Positions 24,885-33,117 of a stretch of 64,000 nt of DNA are shown here, one piece after another. Position 1 is the first letter of the stretch. Every line of letters begins with the position of its first letter. Location: NCBI RefSeq assembly GCF_014637345.1, contig NZ_BMEX01000010.1:24341-88340 (forward strand). The letters run 5' to 3'. The stretch is from Kroppenstedtia guangzhouensis. GTDB taxonomy: Bacteria > Bacillota > Bacilli > Thermoactinomycetales > DSM-45169. Both the position numbers and the translations under genes were made by a program. The notes below the pieces were generated by a model that had not been told where the DNA came from, made no database searches, and saw only the letters and a list, made by a program, of their open reading frames with translations.

Positions 24885-26835
24885 AAAGGATCTATCCAAG
24901 GAAGAGTTGCAACAACTGATGGAAAAGTATGATCCGGAGTCGGGTGGGCGAAACCTGACCGGATGGATGAAAAGGATCACTTTTCTGCTTGCGGTTTCCT
25001 TCTCCCTTTTCCAAATCTATTCCGGGATCGTCGGAGGACTGAGCTCACAACTTCAACGCTCGATCCATCTCGCTTTTGTGCTGGGGCTGATCTTTCTTCT
25101 CTATCCGATCTCCAAGAAAGTCAAAAAGGGAGACAAGGTTCCGATCTGGGATATCTGTTTGTCTGTGATCGGGATCTTTATCGGTCTGTACTGGTTGTTC
25201 TTTTTTGATTCTCTGGTGGGGCGTGCCGGAGACAACACCTGGTTCGATCTTGCGATCGGTGCATTGGCCATTCTCCTGGTTCTCGATGCGACCCGCCGGG
25301 TGGTTGGGGTTCCGATCACGATCATCGTCTCGTTCTTTTTGCTTTATGCACTTTTCGGGCCGATCATGCCCGGTTTTCTCAAACATGGCGGAATCACATT
25401 TGAACGTCTGTTTTCCCATATGTATTTCACAACGGAGGGGATTTTCGGCACGCCACTGGCGGTCTCTTCCACCTTTATCTTTTTGTTTCTTCTGTACGGA
25501 GCCCTGTTGGAAAAGACAGGTGTCGGCAGTTATTTTAATGATTTGGCGCTGATGATAGCCGGCAGATTCAGCGGCGGCCCGGCGAAGGTGGCTGTTTTTT
25601 CCAGTGCCCTGCAGGGAACGATCAGCGGCAGCTCCGTGGGGAACGTGGTGACGACGGGGTCTTATACGATCCCAATGATGAAAAAGTTGGGCTATCGCAA
25701 GGAATTTGCCGGGGCCGTCGAAGCGGCAGCATCCACCGGCGGACAATTGATGCCACCTGTGATGGGGGCGGCTGCATTCATCATGGCAGAATTTACAGGG
25801 ATCCCTTACTGGGAAATCGTAAAGGCGGCTGCGATCCCCGCCCTTCTCTACTTTACGGGAATTGCTCTGATGACTCACTTTGAAGCAAAACGGCTGGGTC
25901 TGAAAGGGTTGAAAAAAGAGGAGCTGCCGGCTCCGAAGGATGTGCTGAAGCGTATCTATCTGTTGATCCCCATCGTGGTGATGATCGTTTTTCTGGCTAG
26001 CGGGACAAGTGCCATGCGTGCCGCGCTGTACGGAGTGTTTGCCACGATTCTCATCGGTGTGCTCCAACCGGGTGAAAATCGCCTTACGGTCAAAAGATTG
26101 TTTGAAGCATTGGCCGCAGGAGCCCGTACCGCACTGGGAGTGGCTGCTGCTTGTGCCTCGGCGGGGATGATCGTCGGTGTGATCACTCTCACCGGTCTCG
26201 GACTGAAATTTGGCACTGGTCTGGTCGATATGGCAGGCGGAAATGTGATGCTCACCCTGGTGCTGACGATGATTTCCAGTCTGATACTGGGGATGGGCAT
26301 TCCCACAACAGCCAACTATATCATCACCTCCACTGTCGCCGCGCCGGTGTTGGTCCAGTTGGGTTATCCGCTTTTGGCGGCCCATATGTTTGTCTTTTAC
26401 TTCGGGATTGTTGCCGACATTACGCCGCCGGTGGCCTTGGCTGCCTTTGCAGCTTCGGGAATCAGCAGGGGGAATCCTCTGAAAACCGGTGTGCAATCCA
26501 CACGCTTGGCGATTGCGGCATTTATGATCCCTTATATCTTTGTGTTTTCACCTCAGCTTTTGTTGATCGATACCACATGGCAGAGCACGCTCACGATCAT
26601 CATCACCTCCATGGCGGGGATGCTTGCCGTCGGTGCCGGGATGATCGGTTATTGGTTGCACCCTCTGAATTGGCTGTTGCGTCTGATCTTGTTGGCAGGC
26701 GGTGTGATGTTGGTTGTGCCTGAAGGGATGACGGATGTGATTGGGGCGGTACTGGTGATCGCCATCTTTGTCTACCAGAAGTGGTTCCAAAAAGGAGACA
26801 ACCGGAAGGATCCATCCCTCGGACAGGGTGCATGA
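24856..26835 (+). CDS. TRAP transporter permease, fused small and large membrane subunits
   Basis: A 659-residue protein from GTG 24856, ten bases after TAGGAGG; the frame is open further upstream, but the family starts near here. A cytoplasmic N-terminus is followed by about four helices (DctQ-like) and about a dozen helices (DctM-like) with ALQGTISGSSVGNVVTTGS, GAVEAAASTGGQLMPPVMGA and the repeat GMGIPTTANYIITSTVAAP. It uses an ion gradient for uptake together with the TAXI binding protein. A terminator follows 26 bases after the stop. Confidence 0.93.
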   Translation: MAEHSLSQNEKDLSKEELQQLMEKYDPESGGRNLTGWMKRITFLLAVSFSLFQIYSGIVGGLSSQLQRSIHLAFVLGLIFLLYPISKKVKKGDKVPIWDICLSVIGIFIGLYWLFFFDSLVGRAGDNTWFDLAIGALAILLVLDATRRVVGVPITIIVSFFLLYALFGPIMPGFLKHGGITFERLFSHMYFTTEGIFGTPLAVSSTFIFLFLLYGALLEKTGVGSYFNDLALMIAGRFSGGPAKVAVFSSALQGTISGSSVGNVVTTGSYTIPMMKKLGYRKEFAGAVEAAASTGGQLMPPVMGAAAFIMAEFTGIPYWEIVKAAAIPALLYFTGIALMTHFEAKRLGLKGLKKEELPAPKDVLKRIYLLIPIVVMIVFLASGTSAMRAALYGVFATILIGVLQPGENRLTVKRLFEALAAGARTALGVAAACASAGMIVGVITLTGLGLKFGTGLVDMAGGNVMLTLVLTMISSLILGMGIPTTANYIITSTVAAPVLVQLGYPLLAAHMFVFYFGIVADITPPVALAAFAASGISRGNPLKTGVQSTRLAIAAFMIPYIFVFSPQLLLIDTTWQSTLTIIITSMAGMLAVGAGMIGYWLHPLNWLLRLILLAGGVMLVVPEGMTDVIGAVLVIAIFVYQKWFQKGDNRKDPSLGQGA

Positions 26836-26861
26836 AAGTTTTCCACAGAGGTTGAATTGAC

Positions 26862-26893
26862 AAAGGCATTTCCGCTTGGAAATGCCTTTTTGG
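26862..26893 (+). terminator. Terminator of the TRAP operon
   Basis: Perfect 12-bp stem AAAGGCATTTCC / GGAAATGCCTTT with loop GCTT, ending in T. Being symmetric and A-flanked, it may also serve the converging channel gene. Confidence 0.88.
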
Positions 26894-26921
26894 AATCTAT
26901 TCCGTCTATGGTTGAACAGGA

Positions 26922-27782
26922 TTATTTACGGTCTGCCTCCGGAAACGGGGCTGTCTTTTTTCCCGGATCGCCAATTGCCGCTTTTAACATTTGAACCTCC
27001 CGATGGAGGTTTCTGATTTCCCGAAGTAACTCTTCATGGAACCGTTCCTTTTCCTCCTCCCGTTCCGCTTCCTCCACCTTTTCCACCTTATTCACAATCA
27101 CACCGACAAACAGGTTCAGGATGACGAAAGTGCCGATCAGGATGAAGGTGACGAAATAGATCCAAGCCCAGGGAGCCACTTTCAGAAGGGGGTGCATCAC
27201 CACACTGGCCCAGGAATCCAGGGTGACCATCTGAAATAAGGTTAACAGCGAATTGTGGAGAGAACCGAAATGTTCCGGGGACAAGTCGCGAAAAAAAAAT
27301 GTCCCGATGACTGCAAATATGTAAAAGAAGATTCCCAACAACAACAGGATGTTTCCCAGAGAAGGAATGGTCACCAACAGTGTTTCCACCAGCCTTCTCA
27401 GTGATGGAATCACCGACAGGGCACGCAAGACCCGCAATACTCTCAGCACACGCAGAATAGTGACAAAGTGAGCATGGACAAAGAGCAAGCTTCCAACGAT
27501 CAATACAAAATCGAACAGATTCCATGGATCACGGAAAAATCCGGGAATGGAACGATTTCCGAGTATACGCAAGATTAATTCCAACGTAAAGATTCCCAGC
27601 AAAACACGGTCCAGCATCAAAAATTGGTCTGAGTATTTCTGAGAGAGGGATGGGTAGGTCTCCAACCCAACCATGACTGCATTGATGAGGATCAACCCGA
27701 TGATGATCCTGTGAAACAGGGGATGCTGAACGAGATCTTCCAGCCGGCGGCGATAACCGATGATTCTGTCCGTGATGTTCAT
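26922..27782 (-). CDS. Bacterial voltage-gated cation channel (NaChBac/BacNav family)
   Basis: A 286-residue single-domain six-helix channel. ATG 27782 is preferred (AAAGGAG upstream); an ATG at 27806 is in frame. S4 has regularly spaced arginines (ILRVLRVLRVLRALSVIPSL). The pore selectivity filter is TLDSWAS (about residues 187-193) where the founding NaChBac has TLESWAS. S6 contains FVILNLFVGVIVNKVE, followed by a charged C-terminal coiled coil (EEAEREEEKERFHEELLREI) typical of the tetramerisation bundle. It should carry Na+, possibly with altered selectivity. It stands alone and converges on the TRAP operon. Confidence 0.92.
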   Translation of the reverse strand: MNITDRIIGYRRRLEDLVQHPLFHRIIIGLILINAVMVGLETYPSLSQKYSDQFLMLDRVLLGIFTLELILRILGNRSIPGFFRDPWNLFDFVLIVGSLLFVHAHFVTILRVLRVLRVLRALSVIPSLRRLVETLLVTIPSLGNILLLLGIFFYIFAVIGTFFFRDLSPEHFGSLHNSLLTLFQMVTLDSWASVVMHPLLKVAPWAWIYFVTFILIGTFVILNLFVGVIVNKVEKVEEAEREEEKERFHEELLREIRNLHREVQMLKAAIGDPGKKTAPFPEADRK

Positions 27783-28153
27783 GAACGGGAAATCTCCTTT
27801 CATCATGAAAAAAACCGCCCCTTGGCGACCTTTTGTTTCCTCTGTGGTTGGACATCCGATTGTGGGAAAATCCTTTTTACGTCACTCACCTCCTGAAAAG
27901 GTGAGGCTCCCACTTGAAAAGCGGGGCGGTACGATCAGGGGCGTTGATTAACCGAAAAAGATCTTGAGATCGGGTGATAGACTGCGAAATTTGTACTTAC
28001 CCTGAATACGATATAATTCTTGAGGCTTATCATCTCGATGCACTATTCTACTTAGTCGGGATGATCCATAGGTCTGATCTTTTATACAATATCACAGCGT
28101 GGTGGATATGGTATAGTTTTTTTGTAATCTTGATGGCTACAGGGGGATGTCAA
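27783..28153 (+). other. Intergenic region between the channel gene and modA
   Basis: No gene seen. An inverted pair ACCGCCCC (about 27811) and GGGGCGGT (about 27923) spans the channel-gene upstream region. AAGGTGAGGCTCC (27898-27910) is identical to the first bases of an M-box magnesium riboswitch as remembered, but no more of that RNA follows. A weak TATAGT (about 28112) could serve modA. Confidence 0.45.
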
Positions 28154-28936
28154 TTGAAACCGAAGCTTGTTCCATGGATGCCGCTTCTGATCATCGGTTT
28201 ACTGGTTGCATGCAATGGAGACCGGACGGACTCCCGCGGCGGAGAGTCCGAGCTTTATATATTGGCTGCAGCCAGTCTGACGGATGCCGTCCAGGAAGTG
28301 AAAAAGGTGTACGAACAGGAACACCCCCATGTGAAACTGGTACCCAGTTTTGCATCCTCCGGTAAGCTCCAACGACAGATTGAACAGGGAGCGCCGGCGG
28401 ATTTGTTTATTTCCGCCGGGGAAAAAGAGATGGATGCTTTGACGGAACAGGGGCGGGTCGTGACGGATCACCATCGATCTCTCTTACATAACGAGCTGGT
28501 GCTGATTGTACCCCGAAATGATAAGCGAATAAAAGATTTTGGGGATCTGACCAAAGCAAATCAGATTGCTGTCGGCCAACCGAGGACGGTGCCTGCGGGA
28601 GAGTACTCCAAACAAGCTTTACAGTATATGAAGTTGTGGGATCCTTTGAAGTCCCGGATGGTATTTGCAGGGGATGTGCGACAGGTGTTGACCTATGTGG
28701 AGACCGGGAATGTGGATGCCGGTTTGGTATATCGAACGGATGCAGAAGCATCGGATCAAGTAACCGTGGCAGCAACAGCACCGCCTGAGAGTCACCGATC
28801 GATCGTTTATCTGGTGGGTGTGGTGAAAGGTTCCAAAAACCGGGAGGAGGCCGATCGTTTCCATGATTGGCTGTATAAGAAAAAGGCCCGGGCAATTTTT
28901 CGTAAATACGGGTTTCGGGATGTTGCGGGGAAATGA
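28154..28936 (+). CDS. modA: Molybdate ABC transporter substrate-binding lipoprotein
   Basis: A 260-residue precursor from TTG 28154, seven bases after AGGGGG; longer in-frame starts lack a site. Lipoprotein cysteine in LLIIGLLVACNGD. The mature part has YILAAASLTDAVQEV, FASSGKLQRQIEQGAPADLF and the DVRQVLTYVETGNVDAGLVY segment, all typical of ModA. It binds molybdate or tungstate outside the membrane. Overlaps modB by four bases. Confidence 0.92.
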   Translation: MKPKLVPWMPLLIIGLLVACNGDRTDSRGGESELYILAAASLTDAVQEVKKVYEQEHPHVKLVPSFASSGKLQRQIEQGAPADLFISAGEKEMDALTEQGRVVTDHHRSLLHNELVLIVPRNDKRIKDFGDLTKANQIAVGQPRTVPAGEYSKQALQYMKLWDPLKSRMVFAGDVRQVLTYVETGNVDAGLVYRTDAEASDQVTVAATAPPESHRSIVYLVGVVKGSKNREEADRFHDWLYKKKARAIFRKYGFRDVAGK

Positions 28937-29601
28937 TGCAGTCCGGTTTTTGGTCCCCTCTTCGTTTGTCCCTGGAGGTTACATCGGTATCCAGCATCAT
29001 TGTCTTTATTCTTGCCACGGTATTGGCAGGATGGATGAAAGGGCGGAATTTTCCGGGGAAACTGCTGTTGGAAACCTTATGGATGTTGCCGCTGGTGTTG
29101 CCGCCGTCAGTGGTGGGGTTTGGACTCTTATTTCTTTTGGGACGGAACAGTTGGCTGGGACAAATGATGGAATGGGTGTTTTCCCGACCGGTGGTCTTCA
29201 CTTGGTGGGCGGCTGTCATTGCAGCTACAGTGGTTGCTTTTCCCTTGGTATATCAGGTGATTAAAACCGGCTTGGAATCCGTGGATCCGGAGTTGGAGGA
29301 TGCGGCGCGATCCATGGGAGCCGGAGAGGTCCAAGTATTGCGGTTTGTAACCTTTCCCCTTGCCTGGCGATCTTTGCTCACGGCATATACGTTGGGATTT
29401 GCCCGGGCACTTGGGGAATTTGGAGCGACGTTGATGTTTGCGGGAAATATTCCAGACAAGACACAAACCTTGCCCACAGCGATCTATATTGCTGTGGAGT
29501 CGGGAGAACTGGAGACAGCTTATTACTGGGTGGGAACGATTCTGTTGGTTTCTTTCGGATTGTTGAGTCTGGTCCATTGGGTCCGGCGGGACCCGGAGTG
29601 A
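28933..29601 (+). CDS. modB: Molybdate ABC transporter permease
   Basis: A 222-residue ModB with about five membrane helices, the family segment LPLVLPPSVVGFGLL, the EAA loop ELEDAARSMGAGEVQVLRFV and ARALGEFGATLMFAGNI near the end. ATGATG start overlaps the modA stop. No modC ATPase gene follows; a strong terminator does. The ATPase must be encoded elsewhere or be shared. Confidence 0.93.
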   Translation: MMQSGFWSPLRLSLEVTSVSSIIVFILATVLAGWMKGRNFPGKLLLETLWMLPLVLPPSVVGFGLLFLLGRNSWLGQMMEWVFSRPVVFTWWAAVIAATVVAFPLVYQVIKTGLESVDPELEDAARSMGAGEVQVLRFVTFPLAWRSLLTAYTLGFARALGEFGATLMFAGNIPDKTQTLPTAIYIAVESGELETAYYWVGTILLVSFGLLSLVHWVRRDPE

Positions 29602-29627
29602 AAAACAGCTGTCCCATCGGACACCCT

Positions 29628-29676
29628 AAGGCGGCCTTACTGCCGGGATCGGTGGTAAGGCCGCCTCTTTATTGCC
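29628..29676 (+). terminator. Terminator of modAB
   Basis: Twelve-bp stem AGGCGGCCTTAC / GTAAGGCCGCCT with a 14-base loop, followed by a T-rich tract. Confidence 0.85.
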
Positions 29677-29797
29677 TTTTATACACAACACTCCTGCCGG
29701 AGGTTCTGTTCTTCAGTTGAATCGACCTCTTTTTTGAATCGGGCTTAGAGATGTGGAGACAAAAAATCGGCTCTCCGCAACACAAAGGTGCCCTAAA

Positions 29798-29924
29798 ACA
29801 TTCTGATTTAGTGCTTTCCGGGTAGTCGGTCGAAATGGGATTTCACATTACATTTCCGTTGTTCTGACGAGTCAAGACGCTCCATGTGAAACCCAACCCT
29901 TTCTGTGACCGGATTTTTACAATG
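29798..29924 (-). repeat. MITE-like palindromic repeat, copy C (inverted orientation)
   Basis: Read on the minus strand: outer end CATTGTAAAAATCCGGTCAC, inner arm AGGGTTGGGTTTCACATGG, loop GCGTCTTGACTCGTCAGAAC then AACGGAAATGT, inner arm ATGTGAAATCCCATTTCGACC, outer end near AGCACTAAATCAGAATG. The longest copy in the window. The rest of the 29602-29997 interval holds only the modB terminator. Confidence 0.75.
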
Positions 29925-29996
29925 ATTCTAATCCGTAGGCTTGGGCAGCCACTGCATACAGATGGGGGCGGGCGGGGAGAGTGTCTCTGTTTTTCA

Positions 29997-30347
29997 TCAT
30001 CGGAAACCCAGCTTTTCATAGAGAGGTTTCCCTTTCTCTGTAGCTACGAGCATTACAGGGGCATTGGCTGCGACCTTCAGTGCATGGAGAGTCATCTGTC
30101 GCCCCAGTCCGATCCTGCGGTATCCCGGATGGACCATCACCATTCTATGGGAGAAGAGGACGGATTAGGGAAAGATCGCACTGGTGGCGATGATTTTCCC
30201 GTCTTTCTTATGAAAGCCGAACAACCGGCCAGTATGCAGGACCAACTCCGACTCATGAAAAGGGTAGTCCCAGGCCAGATTGTCGGAGAGGGCGACAATC
30301 TCCCTCAGACTTTTCCGGGTCAGTGGGTATATTTCCCGGTTATTCTT
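29997..30347 (-). pseudogene. GNAT-family acetyltransferase pseudogene
   Basis: One minus-strand frame reads SLREIVALSDNLAWDYPFHE, then a TAA after ATSAIFP, and then the acetyl-CoA-binding core VMVHPGYRRIGLGRQMTLHA and VAATEKGKPLYEKLGF-like residues (observed VATEKGKPLYEKLGFR) before a stop. There is no start codon between the upstream XRE gene's stop and the homology. Internal nonsense mutation, missing start and early C-terminal end mark it as dead. Confidence 0.75.
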
Positions 30348-30782
30348 TTAGTCCCTTTTATTCCTGCGGTCGGTTTTTTTTATGTGATCCGGATTCACCT
30401 CATAGTGTGCCGACCGTTCACGAACCACAACTTCCATCAGCTCCTTGACTGCCCGCAACTCTTTTTTGGCGAGAGGGATCTGATCCCAATGAAGATCCTT
30501 TCGGGTAAGGAAATTTTTCAAATTTCCGTCGGAGCCGGGGGGATCCGAGTTCCGGCGAAGATTGGAGAGGAACGAAGCCCTGTCGCTGCGTCCCAAGAGG
30601 AAGTCGGCGGAAACCCGGAAGAAATCAGCGATTTCCCCCAACAGGATTAAAGAGGGTTCCCGTTCTCCCCGTTCGTACATCCCGATGGCGCTCTTGCTGA
30701 TTCCGATTTCCCGGGCCAGATCTTCCTGGCGCATCTTTTTCTCCAACCGCAGGGTGCGAAGCCGTTGCCCTAGTATATGCAT
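30348..30782 (-). CDS. XRE-family transcriptional repressor
   Basis: A 144-residue protein with an N-terminal helix-turn-helix (about 5-60, LRTLRLEKKMRQEDLAREIG, SKSAIGMYERGEREPS) of the SinR/phage-repressor type and a hydrophilic C-terminal region (about 80-144) without a recognised domain. Divergent from a second small XRE gene with shared palindromic operators between them, a CI/Cro-like arrangement. It probably represses both. AAGGAGGGG precedes the ATG. Confidence 0.88.
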   Translation of the reverse strand: MHILGQRLRTLRLEKKMRQEDLAREIGISKSAIGMYERGEREPSLILLGEIADFFRVSADFLLGRSDRASFLSNLRRNSDPPGSDGNLKNFLTRKDLHWDQIPLAKKELRAVKELMEVVVRERSAHYEVNPDHIKKTDRRNKRD

Positions 30783-30812
30783 GTCATCCGCCCCTCCTTC
30801 TTCATTAATTTA

Positions 30813-30892
30813 ACACAAAACGTGTGAATTTCACAATATGTGTTCAAAAGACACGAAATGTTATTTATAATAGTATGAGCACAAACCGTGTC
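30813..30892 (+). promoter_or_regulatory. Divergent XRE operator array and promoter
   Basis: Four similar palindromic boxes: ACACAAAACGTGT (30813-30825), CACAATATGTGT (30832-30843), GACACGAAATGTT (30850-30862) and GCACAAACCGTGTC (30879-30892), roughly CACAAAnCGTGT. Plus-strand promoter TTCAAA (30843-30848), 17-base spacer, TATAAT (30866-30871) lies among them, so binding would block the small XRE gene. The first box lies in the minus-strand gene's promoter area. Confidence 0.7.
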
Positions 30893-30905
30893 ATGGGTGG
30901 TGGCG

Positions 30906-31112
30906 ATGAATAAAGACAACATGGTGGACAAGTTGATTTCCTTGCGGGGCGATCGAAGTCGGATGGAGGTGGCTAATGAGGTGGGGATCAGTGTGAGTGC
31001 ATTGCAGATGTACGAAAACGGACAACGGATTCCCCGGGATGACATCAAGGTGAAACTGGCTCGGTTCTACGGAGTTTCCGTCGAATATCTCTTCTATGAT
31101 GGGGAGGATTGA
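30906..31112 (+). CDS. Small XRE-family (Cro-like) regulator
   Basis: A 68-residue protein that is almost only a helix-turn-helix (KLISLRGDRSRMEVANEVGI, SVSALQMYENGQRIPRDDIK, followed by LARFYGVSVEYLFY). ATG 30906 is preferred; GTG 30888 is in frame. With the divergent 144-residue repressor it forms a CI/Cro-like switch of the kind at phage or integrative element borders, yet no integrase or phage genes are in the window, so it may be a remnant or a stand-alone switch. Confidence 0.82.
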   Translation: MNKDNMVDKLISLRGDRSRMEVANEVGISVSALQMYENGQRIPRDDIKVKLARFYGVSVEYLFYDGED

Positions 31113-31384
31113 TCTATGCAAAACGAAATGAAACATACCAAGCGATCTTATCACTCAAGAGAAGACCTTTGAATTCATCTATGATATACGAGTGGAAAGA
31201 ACTACATAAAAAGAAGACAACAATCATCAAACGCATCACACAAGGAGAGTAAATCAGACGGATGAATACAAGTGGTTGTACCGTTTCAGCAACAGCATCA
31301 ACAAACCGGCAATGTAAGGATTGCGATGAAGTATTTAAAACGGGTTTAAAAGTCGTAAACGTTCCAAGTGGGGTATCTACAAGA

Positions 31385-31506
31385 GTTGTGAAAAAAACGT
31401 TCATAGGGAGGGTTGGGTTTCACATGGGTGATTTTGGATCGTAAGAACAACGAAAAGGTCATGTGAAACCCAATCCCGACCGACCCGAACAGCACTAATT
31501 CACAAC
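31385..31506 (+). repeat. MITE-like palindromic repeat, copy D
   Basis: Perfect 8-base outer inverted ends GTTGTGAA (31385-31392) and TTCACAAC (31499-31506). Inner arms AGGGAGGGTTGGGTTTCACA (from 31405) and TGTGAAACCCAATCCCGACC (to 31481). Loop contains GTAAGAACAACGAAAAGGTC, like copy C. The best-preserved copy. Confidence 0.8.
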
Positions 31507-31564
31507 GTTTCTGCAGCGATCCGTACAAAGTAAAACTGGAACCAAACCGAATCCGACTCGAAAA

Positions 31565-31650
31565 GATCGGATGGATCCGATCGGCTGTCAAGTCAAGCAA
31601 GATGAACGCGTTGGAGAAGCCTTTCAAAGGGTTGCAAAGGAAGGCTTCTC
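31565..31650 (+). promoter_or_regulatory. Two perfect hairpins upstream of the XRE-TPR gene
   Basis: GATCGGA TGGA TCCGATC at 31565-31582, and a 10-bp stem GAGAAGCCTT / AAGGCTTCTC at 31614-31623 and 31641-31650. Neither has a T tract. They sit 37-120 bases before the start and could be leader structure or operators. Confidence 0.4.
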
Positions 31651-31686
31651 GTAAAAACCAAATGAACGGGAGGCAAACCGATTGAT

Positions 31687-33075
31687 ATGGAGAATATCCT
31701 TCGCAAACGACGGGAGAAGCTCTGGTTTCGGGAGCAGAATCCTGCCGAACTGGGGAAGTGGATCCGGGAACACCGCAAGGAACAAGGGCTTCGGTTGGAA
31801 GACTTGGCAGGGGTGGGCCTTTCCATCGCCACAATCAGCAATATTGAAAGAGGAATTCCCCGGGTTCGTCCGGAGAAGTTTGCACTTCTCTTGGAAAAGT
31901 TGAATCTGGGAGAAAAGGATTGGCAGAAGAGACTGTCTTCCAGTGAAAGGGAGTGGGAGGAGACTCTTTTCACAGCTGAAATTTTCCTTCGGGCGGGTAA
32001 TCCCATGGAAGCACTCCGTGAATTGGAGCGTACAGGGGAGAAGAGAGGGATGAAGAACTCCAACTATCATCTGTTAAAGGGAGAATGTTTCTTCAGGATG
32101 GGCAACCTGATCCGGGCGGAGCGTTGCTTTTTGTTGGCGATCCGACTCTCCCAAAGGGAACTGCTTGAATCGGAAGGGAATATCGAAGCGGCGGCCTACT
32201 GTGGGTTGGGGGAGATCCGGGGGAAGGAGGGGGAATGGAAGCGTGCCCTCCTCTTGACCGAAACCGGCTTGAAAAAATATGATTTCCGTAATGGAGAGAG
32301 TTATCTTCTGTTTAACCTGTGGCGGAACCGGGCGGGTTGTCTCTTGAAACTGGGTCGGAAGTGGGAAGCCCTGTCCACTCTGAAGATGGTGTGGAAATCG
32401 GTGAACAGAAGCCCCTTTTCAGATGGTGTCCTTTCCCTTTATATCCTTCGTGCCCGAACTCACCTCGGTTTGAATCAGTATGCTGAGGCCCTTCAGTTTG
32501 CCCGTGAGGGATTGAATCGCGCGGCGGCTGAAGGAAGGGTGGGAAAGATGTATGAACTGGCCGGTGTCCTGGCAGAAGCCACTCTGATGAAAGGGGACCG
32601 GGCGGGAGCCCAAAGGTACCTTCGTTTTTTGGCACGGATGGGGGATTCGGTTCCCGCAGCGGAACGGACCCAAGGATGGACTCTTCTCGGGAAGTACCAC
32701 ACCCAGTGTCGGAAGTGGCGGGAGGCCTCCAATTCTTTTGAAAGAGCGCGATGTTTCGGAAATGAAGCGAAACGGCCGGATTTGCTGGCCCGGGTGTATC
32801 TGGAATGGGGGGATAGCGAACAGGCCCGAAAGAACTTTACCGGGGCAATCATCCGTTATGAGGAGGGATTGCGAGTCCTTGCGGATCTCGGCGATCCGGG
32901 TCTGGAGCGGGTGTTTCGGCTTCAATTGGCGAGGTCCTGGGAAGGCAGGGATGAGAAGGAATTTCTGCGCTGTCTGCGAAAGATATACGAATTTGAATGT
33001 GGACGAGGGAGCGAGATGAAGTCTGATTCCTTTGGTGATGTTCCCCTTCCGGAGGAGAATCTCCTTGCCCGATGA
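31687..33075 (+). CDS. XRE-type HTH regulator with TPR repeats (RRNPP-like)
   Basis: A 462-residue protein: helix-turn-helix at about 20-75 (LGKWIREHRKEQGLRLEDLA, SIATISNIERGIPRVRPEKF), then an all-helical region of about eight TPR-like repeats (for example AGNPMEALRELERTGEKRG, NLIRAERCFLLAIRLSQREL, NQYAEALQFAREGLNRAAAE). The layout resembles NprR/PlcR/Rgg quorum regulators, which bind short exported peptides. No obvious pheromone precursor gene follows; the next gene, sirB, starts 42 bases downstream. The ligand and targets are unknown. GGGAGG precedes the start. Confidence 0.78.
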   Translation: MENILRKRREKLWFREQNPAELGKWIREHRKEQGLRLEDLAGVGLSIATISNIERGIPRVRPEKFALLLEKLNLGEKDWQKRLSSSEREWEETLFTAEIFLRAGNPMEALRELERTGEKRGMKNSNYHLLKGECFFRMGNLIRAERCFLLAIRLSQRELLESEGNIEAAAYCGLGEIRGKEGEWKRALLLTETGLKKYDFRNGESYLLFNLWRNRAGCLLKLGRKWEALSTLKMVWKSVNRSPFSDGVLSLYILRARTHLGLNQYAEALQFAREGLNRAAAEGRVGKMYELAGVLAEATLMKGDRAGAQRYLRFLARMGDSVPAAERTQGWTLLGKYHTQCRKWREASNSFERARCFGNEAKRPDLLARVYLEWGDSEQARKNFTGAIIRYEEGLRVLADLGDPGLERVFRLQLARSWEGRDEKEFLRCLRKIYEFECGRGSEMKSDSFGDVPLPEENLLAR

Positions 33076-33117
33076 TAATCAAAACGAGATAGGACTTGGT
33101 ATGGGAGGGGACCAGTA

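Larger units (their letters stand above)
31113..31686 (+). other. Intergenic region after the XRE pair
   Basis: An 18-codon frame from ATG 31116 (MQNEMKHTKRSYHSREDL) follows GGGGAGG and then stops; downstream frames are broken, as if a second operon gene had decayed, but no family is recognised. Repeat copy D lies at 31385-31506 and two hairpins lie at 31565-31650. Confidence 0.45.

Noticed and set aside
27898..27910. M-box magnesium riboswitch
   Set aside because: Only the first 13 bases match; the conserved downstream helices are absent and the next genes (channel, modA) are not typical targets.
29886..30650. 254-codon plus-strand open frame
   Set aside because: It is antisense to the GNAT pseudogene and the XRE repressor and includes repeat copy C; no domain seen.
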